A stretch of 64,000 bases of DNA from Stenotrophomonas maltophilia (GTDB taxonomy: Bacteria; Pseudomonadota; Gammaproteobacteria; Xanthomonadales; Xanthomonadaceae). Within the stretch, counting starts at the first letter, position 1; every line of letters starts with the position of its first letter. The notes beneath the pieces are model-generated. The model had not been told where the DNA came from. It saw nothing but the letters and a program-made list of their open reading frames with translations, and did no database searches. The position numbers and the translations under genes were made by a program. The stretch covers positions 1,612,001 to 1,676,000 of the forward strand of contig NZ_CP037858.1 of NCBI RefSeq assembly GCF_006974125.1, read 5' to 3'. Shown piece by piece: positions 58,194-64,000 of the stretch.

Positions 58194-58643
58194 TCACAAC
58201 GGCCAGCGGCACCAGGCGTACGGGTACTCCCCCACCACGCACGCCAAGCCCGCACGGACCGGATTGGCCAGGATGTACATCGCCTTCTCGTGAAGTGATT
58301 CGTCGGTCCGCACTGCATGGTCGTGATAGCCGTGCTGCCACAGCGCGCCCTGCCGCTCCAGCCGCCGGTTCAGCAGCCTGCTGCTGCGTGACTTCAGAAG
58401 GGACATGCACTCGGCCAAGGTTCCACTGCGCAGTTCCATCAGCCAGTGTAGATGGTCGGGCATCACCACCCAGGCGAGACTGTGGCTGAAGCCCCTGCGC
58501 TCTACGAAGCGCAGCGCATCAACCAGAATCGCTACGTTGGAAGCATCGGCAAAGAAGGGTTCACGATCGAGGGTTACCGTAGTCAATGAATAGACGTTAC
58601 CGGTGCAGGAGTAACGACCGTAGCGGAGTCTTGGGCTGGCCAT
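58194..58643 (-). CDS. REP-associated tyrosine transposase (RAYT, Y1_Tnp)
   Basis: 149-residue single-copy-type Y1 (HUH) transposase. The HUH motif is in WVVMPDHLHWLMEL (His-Leu-His), and the catalytic tyrosine is in MYILANPVRAGL. RAYTs are held to process and spread REP palindromes. Here REP copies of the SMAG type flank it on both sides, which makes it a plausible source for the copies across the window. Start at MASPRLRYG. No terminal inverted repeats of an ordinary IS are present. Confidence 0.93.
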   Translation of the reverse strand: MASPRLRYGRYSCTGNVYSLTTVTLDREPFFADASNVAILVDALRFVERRGFSHSLAWVVMPDHLHWLMELRSGTLAECMSLLKSRSSRLLNRRLERQGALWQHGYHDHAVRTDESLHEKAMYILANPVRAGLACVVGEYPYAWCRWPL

Positions 58644-58714
58644 GGCCTCAGCCTGCGATACACACGGAGGCACGACTAGTGGAGGTTGGCGCGTGTTTGC
58701 GTCGGTAAAGCCCC

Positions 58715-58840
58715 ATCCACGCATGGCGTGGATCTACTACGGCGACATTCGTTCGGTGACCGCCCCATGCACGCCATGGCGTGGATCCACCATGGGGACG
58801 TTTGTTCGGTACGTGCAGTAGAGCCACGCCATGCGTGGAT
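58715..58840. repeat. Three REPs on the right flank of the RAYT gene
   Basis: 58715-58737 (minus, canonical), 58767-58789 (minus, degenerate) and 58818-58840 (plus, canonical), lying between the transposase start and the O-antigen ligase stop. Confidence 0.8.
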
Positions 58841-58846
58841 GGACGA

Positions 58847-60178
58847 TCACGCCACGGACGGCGTGTCGTCCGCGTCGCGGGCCAGCAGGCTGCCGGCGAA
58901 CAGCGCGGCCAGCAATACGGTCAGGCCACCCCAGAAGGCCGAATAGAACGCCAGATGGGTGTTCAGCGGGAACACGGTCACCGCCAGCGCCAGCATCGCC
59001 GGACGCGCGCGTTCGCGGGCAATCGCCGGCGCGTAGCGCCATGCACGCCAGGCCTGGGCCACGGCCGCCAGCCACAGCAACAGGCCCATCACTCCGGTCT
59101 CTGCGAGGATTTCCAGCACGATCTGGTGGGCATGCAACGCCGGGGCATTGCCCCACACCGCCGGCCCATCCTCCGCCACGCAAGCGGGATAAGCGTCGCG
59201 GAAACCACGCGCACCCACGCCATTGATCGGGTGCTCTTCAATCATGCAGGCGGCAGCTTCCCAGATCCGCGCGCGCCCTGACAGGGCCTCGTCGACACCA
59301 CGCTCGCCCCCATCCAGGGCCATGGCCGTACGCGCGAAGCGCTCGCGCAGCTGCGGCACGCTGGCGGTCAGCGCGCCGGCGCCGAGCACCGCCACCAGCG
59401 CCAGCGCGGCCAGCCGTTTCCAGCCGAACTGGCGCACACCGCTGTAGGCCAGCACCAGCGCGAAGGTGATCCACGAGGCGCGCGAACCGGCCAGCAGCAA
59501 CACGCTGCCCAGCGCTGCGGCAGCCAGCAGCCAGCCCACATTGCCAAAGCGCCGCGCGACAGGCAGCAGCAGGAACGGCGACAGGCTGGCCAGCACCTGG
59601 CCGAACTTCAGGTTGCACGGTCCCAGTGCGCCGCTGAGGCGGTCGGCCAGTGCGGCCTCATCGGCCGGGCACAGGGCGTGGCCACTGACCGCCAGCTTCA
59701 GGTGTTCCAGTGACCAGAACCATGGGCTGGTGCCGGCCACGGCCTGCACCAGCGCATCCAGGGTCCATGCGCCGGTGATCAGCGCCAGCCCTGCGAAGGT
59801 CAGCCGCCGCCGCTCCGGCGTGGCCACCGCGATCGCCACCAGCCACATGAAGGGCAGATAGCGCAGGCCCGCAGCAGCTTTGGTCCACGAGGCCGCCGGA
59901 TCGATCGCATCGAATGCGGAAAATGCCTGCGGCAGCCAGTAGCCGAGGAACAGGATCGACGTCAGTGCCCAGGCCGCCGTGCTCAACAGATGCGGGCGGC
60001 GTTGCAGGCGGCGCATCACCATGCGCGCCGCGGCGTACAGCGCGCCCAGGCCCAACACGGTTTCGGCGATGCCCGGCAACGGCCACATCGCCACGTACGC
60101 CAGCACCCACCAGGGCGCCCAGCGTCCGGCGCGGTCGTCACGCGCGATGACGGCAGGGTCAGCCGGCGAGGTCGGCAT
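58847..60178 (-). CDS. O-antigen ligase / Wzy-type polymerase family protein
   Basis: 443-residue polytopic protein with ~12 helices. The large periplasmic loop and Wzy_C-like end are visible: LSGRARIWEAAACMIEEHPINGVGARGFRDAYP...HAHQIVLEILAETGVMGLLLWL, the pattern of WaaL/O-antigen ligases. It would join O-polysaccharide to lipid A-core, but WaaL and Wzy cannot be separated by sequence alone. The ATG at 60178 overlaps the end of the GT4 gene by 20 nt. Confidence 0.85.
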   Translation of the reverse strand: MPTSPADPAVIARDDRAGRWAPWWVLAYVAMWPLPGIAETVLGLGALYAAARMVMRRLQRRPHLLSTAAWALTSILFLGYWLPQAFSAFDAIDPAASWTKAAAGLRYLPFMWLVAIAVATPERRRLTFAGLALITGAWTLDALVQAVAGTSPWFWSLEHLKLAVSGHALCPADEAALADRLSGALGPCNLKFGQVLASLSPFLLLPVARRFGNVGWLLAAAALGSVLLLAGSRASWITFALVLAYSGVRQFGWKRLAALALVAVLGAGALTASVPQLRERFARTAMALDGGERGVDEALSGRARIWEAAACMIEEHPINGVGARGFRDAYPACVAEDGPAVWGNAPALHAHQIVLEILAETGVMGLLLWLAAVAQAWRAWRYAPAIARERARPAMLALAVTVFPLNTHLAFYSAFWGGLTVLLAALFAGSLLARDADDTPSVA

Positions 60179-61274
60179 AGAGGCGGAGGGTATCGCGCTG
60201 CATGGCCTGCAGGGTAAACGGGATGCGGGTCGGCAAGGACGGGGGCTGGGCCAGCAGGGCCAGCGCACGTTCACCCAATGCGCGCGCGTCGCCGAGCGGC
60301 ACGGCACCTGCGGGTTGCAGCTGCCGAAGCAGCTCACCGACGCCACCATGGTCCCAGCCCAGCACCGGGCGGCCCACCGACAGCGCCTCGACCACGGTGC
60401 GGCCGAACGCTTCGGGCTTGTCCGACAGCTGCAGCACCAGGTCGCTGGCCGCGTAGGCCTGGGCGATGCGCGCGGTCGGTGTGCTGATGTGCACGGCCCC
60501 GGCCACGCCGAGCGCGGCCGCCTGCCGGCGCAGGTCGGCCACGTAGGCTTCACGGCCGGGTTCATCGGTACCCAGCATCCACAACTGTGCCGGCACGCCA
60601 GCGGCGCGCACATCCGCCAGCAGCTGCAATGCGTGGGCATGGCCCTTCAGGCGGGTGCCCCGCCCCGGCAACAGCAGCAATGGGCCTTCAACCTGCGCCA
60701 GCCACGGGTAATCTGCCGCAAGCGCCAACCGCGGACGGCGATCGGCACGCGCCACGCGCGGGAACTGGGCCACATCGACGCCTCGCGGAATCACCTGCAG
60801 CGCCTGTTCGGGCACGGTCGGGTAGTGCCGCTGCACGTAATCGCGCACGGTGTTGGACACGCAGATCACGCGTTCGCCGCTGGTCATCACTGCGCTGTAG
60901 CGGCTGGGCGAATTCAGCCCGTGCACGGTGGTCACCCAGTGCGGGCGCTGCGTGGCAGGCAGGGCGCGGATCGCGTACAGGCCCAGCCATGCCGGCAGGC
61001 GCGAGCGGGCATGCACGATGTCCGCGCCAACCTCGGCGAACAAGCGGCGCAGGGTCGGCAGATGGCGCAGGGTCAGCAGCGACTTGCGGCCGATGTCCAG
61101 GGTGAGGTGCTCGGCACCGCTATCGAGCAGCGGCTGCACCAGGCGGCCACCGGCGGAAACCACCAGCGCGCGATGGCCGGCGGCCACCAGGGCCGCAGCG
61201 ATTTCCAGGGTCGAGCGCTCGACACCACCGGAGTGCAGCGCCGGCAGCAACTGCACCACGGTCAATCGGCGCAT
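60159..61274 (-). CDS. GT4-family glycosyltransferase
   Basis: 371-residue GT-B glycosyltransferase. N-terminal acceptor domain (VQLLPALHSGGVERSTLEIA), C-terminal donor domain with LPGRGTRLKGHAHALQLL and the E(x7)E motif EAFGRTVVEALSVGRPV. It probably adds a core or O-chain sugar, given the ligase gene downstream and waaA nearby. The sugar is unknown. Confidence 0.9.
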   Translation of the reverse strand: MRRLTVVQLLPALHSGGVERSTLEIAAALVAAGHRALVVSAGGRLVQPLLDSGAEHLTLDIGRKSLLTLRHLPTLRRLFAEVGADIVHARSRLPAWLGLYAIRALPATQRPHWVTTVHGLNSPSRYSAVMTSGERVICVSNTVRDYVQRHYPTVPEQALQVIPRGVDVAQFPRVARADRRPRLALAADYPWLAQVEGPLLLLPGRGTRLKGHAHALQLLADVRAAGVPAQLWMLGTDEPGREAYVADLRRQAAALGVAGAVHISTPTARIAQAYAASDLVLQLSDKPEAFGRTVVEALSVGRPVLGWDHGGVGELLRQLQPAGAVPLGDARALGERALALLAQPPSLPTRIPFTLQAMQRDTLRLYADLAG

Positions 61275-61289
61275 CGAGGGGGCGACCGC

Positions 61290-61487
61290 TTAGTCGGCCA
61301 GCACGAACACGGAACCGCAGTACGGGCACTGCGCTTCGCCGTTGGGCTCGTCTTCGATCGGCAGGTACACGCGCGGATGCGAGTTCCACAGCGCCATTTC
61401 CGGGGTCGGGCAGCTCAGCGGAAGATCGCTGCGGTGCACGGTGTAGCGCTTCTCGGCGTTGGCGGGCGCGGTGGCGGTATGGCTCAT
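61290..61487 (-). CDS. Small zinc-finger protein (zf-CHCC)
   Basis: 65 residues with Cys26, His37, Cys54 and Cys57 in the order C-x10-H-x16-C-x2-C (LSCPTPEMALWNSHP and CPYCGSVFVL). This is the CHCC zinc-finger family that also includes the mitochondrial NDUFS6 homologue. The role in bacteria is unknown. It lies 15 nt upstream of the GT4 gene on the same strand, so it may head the glycosyltransferase/ligase operon. Confidence 0.88.
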   Translation of the reverse strand: MSHTATAPANAEKRYTVHRSDLPLSCPTPEMALWNSHPRVYLPIEDEPNGEAQCPYCGSVFVLAD

Positions 61488-61908
61488 GGCGGATGTCGAT
61501 GAACGGGTTGCGAGGCCTGTGATTCTAGCATCCGGGCTGCCCTGACATGGCGCCGCAACAGGTCTTTGGGCGCCGCGGGCCGATTCCGCGTGGTGTTGCA
61601 CGGCACCCGGGGCGGTCTGCCTGCGTGGAAGCCCCGGTCGCCCGTGCGGGTTTGTACCGGAATCCTGCCGACCGCGATATTTGCCGCATTTGGATCGAAC
61701 TAAATGGCACTTGTCAGGTTGCCACGGCTGTTGCAGGATCGGGCCAGGTCGTGAATCGGCCTGCCCCAATCCGACCCGATCGCATGGCCCGCCCCCACCG
61801 GACCAGCATCGCCTCTTCCACTGCCATCGCGGCGGGCGGAGCGATGCTGCCCGTGGTGTCCGCCGATGCGGGTTCTGCCCGCCGCCTGCCCTTCCGGGAG
61901 ACTCCTGC
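61488..61908. other. 421-bp spacer between zinc-finger gene and GH92 gene
   Basis: Divergent intergenic region. I found no REP, hairpin terminator or RNA motif. A CCTTCCGGGAG stretch just before 61909 supplies the ribosome-binding site of the GH92 gene. Promoters for both flanking genes are expected here but none stands out. Confidence 0.5.
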
Positions 61909-64000
61909 ATGACCCTGTCCGATCCACGCCGCGCCCTGCTTCCACTCGCCCTGGCCCTGGCCTGTGCGACTACTGCGATGCCGGTGCTGGCACAGGGACT
62001 GCAGACCTCGTTCGAGCCCGGCGAACCCGCCCCTTCGCAGGCCGCGGGTGCACTGCAGGTCACGATCGGCAACGGCCCCGCGGCGCCTTACGCCGCCAAG
62101 CGCAATGCGGGCTACAGCGGCCTGCATGCACTGCGCTACAGCAGCGAAGGCAGCAGCGCGCGGCGCGAACTGTTCAAGACCGACCTGCCGATCGAGGCCG
62201 ACACCACCCTGTCGTGGCTGGTGCTGCCGGAAATCGTCGGCAAGGACAGCGTGGCCTCGACCTATGTCTCACTGGATCTGCGGCTGGACGATGGCAACCG
62301 CGTTTCGGCCGGTGCGGCACGTGACCAGCACGGCGTGGCCCTTGGCGCGCACGCACAGGGCGAGTCGAAGACGCTGTATCCGCAGCAGTGGGCACGCAAG
62401 GCGGTGCGACTGGGCGACGTGCCCGCGCTGAAGGGCCGCCGCGTGGTGGCGATCGAACTGGAGGTGGCCAGTGCCGAAGGTGCGCCGGTGTCCGGCTGGA
62501 TCGACGACGTGCGCCTGGATGCTCAGCCGCGACCACAGCCGCAGCGCGTCTCCGACTGGGTGCTGACCACCCGTGGCACCCAGGCCAACGGCACCTTCTC
62601 GCGCGGCAACAATTTCCCGGCCACGGCGGTGCCGCACGGCTTCAATTTCTGGACCCCGGTGACCGATGCCGGCGCACTGAACTGGCTTTACCGCTGGAAC
62701 GAACAGAACGACGCACAGAACCGCCCGCAGCTGCAGGCGCTTGCGTTGAGCCACCAGCCCAGCCCGTGGATGGGCGACCGCCAGACCTTCCAGGTGATGC
62801 CCTCGGCCAGCCGTGGTGTGCCGGAGGCCGACCGCCGCAAGCGTGCGCTGTCGTTCGACCGCAGCTACGAGAGCGCCCGCCCGTATCGCTACGATGTGCG
62901 CTTCGACAACGGCGTCGCGGCATCGATCGCGCCGACCGACCATGCCGCGCTGTTCCGCTTCGATTTCCCCGAGGGCGGCGACGCCAACCTGCTGTTCGAC
63001 AATGTCGATGCACGCGGTGGCCTGACTCTGGACGCCGCCACGCAGACGCTGTCCGGCTACACCGACACGCGCAGCGGCCTGTCCAACGGCGCCAGCCGCA
63101 TGTACGTGGTGGCCAGCTTCGACAAGCCTTGGCGCGGCAGTGGGCGCCTCAACACCGGCCGCCCGACCGGTTACATCAAGTTCGATGCAGGCAGCGACCG
63201 GCGGGTGACCATGCGCATCGCTACCTCGCTGATCTCGGTGGAGCAGGCACGACACAACCTTGCGCTGGAGATCGCCGCCACCGATACGCTGGAGAGCGTG
63301 GCCGGCCGCGCACAGGATGCGTGGGATGCGCGCCTGGCCCGCTTCGACATCGGCGATGCCAGCGACGATCAGAAGACCACGTTGTACTCCAGCCTGTACA
63401 GGCTGTACCTGTACCCCAACTCCGGCCACGAGAACGTGGGCAGCGCGGCCATACCCGACTGGCGTTACGCCAACCAGGCCAGCGCCAGCGATGACAACAC
63501 CGATGGCAGCGCGACCCGCACCTTTGCCGCCGTGCGCGACGGCAAAGTGTTCGTCAACAATGGCTTCTGGGACACCTTCCGCACCACCTGGCCGGCCTAT
63601 GCGCTGTTCACGCCCGACGATGCCGGGCAGATGGTGCAGGGCTTCATCGAGCAGTACCGCGCTGGCGGCTGGATCGCGCGCTGGTCGTCGCCGGGTTACG
63701 CTGACCTGATGGTCGGTACCAGCTCGGACGTGGCATTTGCAGATGCATGGCTGAAAGGCATCGGCGGCTTCGATCCGGCAGAGGCCTACGCGGCCGCGCT
63801 GAAGAACGCGACCGTGGTCCCGCCCGACCGTCATGTCGGCCGCAAGGGCATGGACCGTTCGACCTTCCGTGGCTACGCCAGCGCCGACGTGCATGAGGGC
63901 ATGTCATGGACGATGGAAGGTGCGCTCAATGATTTCGGCATCGCCAACATGGCCGATGCGCTGGCCAAGCGCGCGACCACACCGGCCGCACGCGAGCGCT
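61909..64000 (+). CDS. GH92-family alpha-mannosidase (3' end cut by window)
   Basis: Open from ATG 61909 to the window end (697 complete codons, no stop). Signal peptide MTLSDPRRALLPLALALACATTAMPVLAQ. An N-terminal beta-sandwich (~30-210) is followed by the GH92 N-domain (NFPATAVPHGFNFWTPVT) and the catalytic (alpha/alpha)6 part with YSSLYRLYLYPN, NNGFWDTFRTTWPAYALFTP and SSPGYADLMVGTSSDVAFADAWLKG, the usual GH92 blocks. Such enzymes are Ca2+-dependent exo-alpha-mannosidases acting on N-glycan or mannan side chains. It would act in the periplasm or outside the cell. The remaining C-terminal part lies beyond the window. Confidence 0.88.
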   Translation, partial: MTLSDPRRALLPLALALACATTAMPVLAQGLQTSFEPGEPAPSQAAGALQVTIGNGPAAPYAAKRNAGYSGLHALRYSSEGSSARRELFKTDLPIEADTTLSWLVLPEIVGKDSVASTYVSLDLRLDDGNRVSAGAARDQHGVALGAHAQGESKTLYPQQWARKAVRLGDVPALKGRRVVAIELEVASAEGAPVSGWIDDVRLDAQPRPQPQRVSDWVLTTRGTQANGTFSRGNNFPATAVPHGFNFWTPVTDAGALNWLYRWNEQNDAQNRPQLQALALSHQPSPWMGDRQTFQVMPSASRGVPEADRRKRALSFDRSYESARPYRYDVRFDNGVAASIAPTDHAALFRFDFPEGGDANLLFDNVDARGGLTLDAATQTLSGYTDTRSGLSNGASRMYVVASFDKPWRGSGRLNTGRPTGYIKFDAGSDRRVTMRIATSLISVEQARHNLALEIAATDTLESVAGRAQDAWDARLARFDIGDASDDQKTTLYSSLYRLYLYPNSGHENVGSAAIPDWRYANQASASDDNTDGSATRTFAAVRDGKVFVNNGFWDTFRTTWPAYALFTPDDAGQMVQGFIEQYRAGGWIARWSSPGYADLMVGTSSDVAFADAWLKGIGGFDPAEAYAAALKNATVVPPDRHVGRKGMDRSTFRGYASADVHEGMSWTMEGALNDFGIANMADALAKRATTPAARER

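Noticed and set aside
58194..58643. RAYT gene considered as part of an IS200/IS605 insertion sequence
   Set aside because: No left/right-end hairpins or tnpB partner; the NPxRAGL motif and flanking REPs fit the RAYT class.
61547..61912. 121-codon plus frame in the spacer before the GH92 gene
   Set aside because: It overlaps the GH92 start, has no ribosome-binding site and no recognisable domain.

Overview
The window looks like chromosomal DNA of Stenotrophomonas maltophilia or a very close relative (Xanthomonadaceae). The evidence is high GC, dense coding, about twenty short GTAG-headed palindromes of the REP type known as SMAG elements, a PPi-dependent phosphofructokinase, and a block matching the SmeOP/SmeRo/Pcm/TolCSm efflux locus of that species. 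No prophage, integrase, plasmid, rRNA, tRNA or CRISPR signal was seen.

Layout. 1-7.5 kb: a DedA/PAP2/LssY membrane protein, a Lon-substrate-binding-domain protein with mpl (peptidoglycan recycling), adk, PPi-dependent pfp, a DUF488 protein and a small secreted protein. 7.8-18.7 kb: proton-pumping pyrophosphatase hppA, then a minus-strand iron/heme block (hemO, ybaN-like, exbB, exbD, tonB; an STN-type TonB-dependent receptor; FecR anti-sigma; FecI-type sigma preceded by a Fur-box-like site), then soluble pyrophosphatase ppa. 18.8-27.7 kb: an HDOD protein with a degenerate receiver, a six-cysteine secreted peptide, a second TonB-dependent receptor with an AraC regulator, a winged-helix/beta-propeller membrane regulator and a channel-like membrane protein. 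27.8-34.1 kb: thiC under a TPP riboswitch, a BCCT transporter and gamma-glutamyltranspeptidase.

34.3-44.4 kb is one long branched-chain amino acid operon: ilvC-ilvG-ilvM-(small ORF)-ilvA-leuA-methyltransferase-leuC-leuD-leuB. Its leader contains a short ORF with an Ile/Leu/Val codon run followed by mutually exclusive antiterminator and terminator arms (a classical attenuator). A second, threonine-rich short ORF and a second intrinsic terminator lie just before ilvC. 44.4-54.3 kb: a REP array, a divergent SDR/LysR pair, and the SmeOP-TolCSm-type RND efflux locus. 54.3-64 kb: an APC-like permease and envelope genes (waaA, lipid A acyltransferase, a REP-associated tyrosine transposase flanked by REPs, O-antigen ligase-like protein, GT4 glycosyltransferase, zinc finger), and a truncated GH92 mannosidase running off the end.

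The strongest unexplained signal is a pair of related composite non-coding elements, about 565 and 493 bp (31772-32336 and 46491-46983). Both sit between convergent genes. They share the same order of modules, and their long stems keep base pairing although the stem sequences differ (26-bp stems, 9-bp inner hairpins, 18-bp stems). Each carries a 41-nt GGGGTC-type hairpin, which also occurs alone at 29907-29947. I do not recognise this element as a described family. Other points of interest are the tandem ilv attenuators, three PPi-metabolism genes within 14 kb, stop codons supplied by REP GTAG heads, and two orphan plus-oriented terminators that may end small RNAs.
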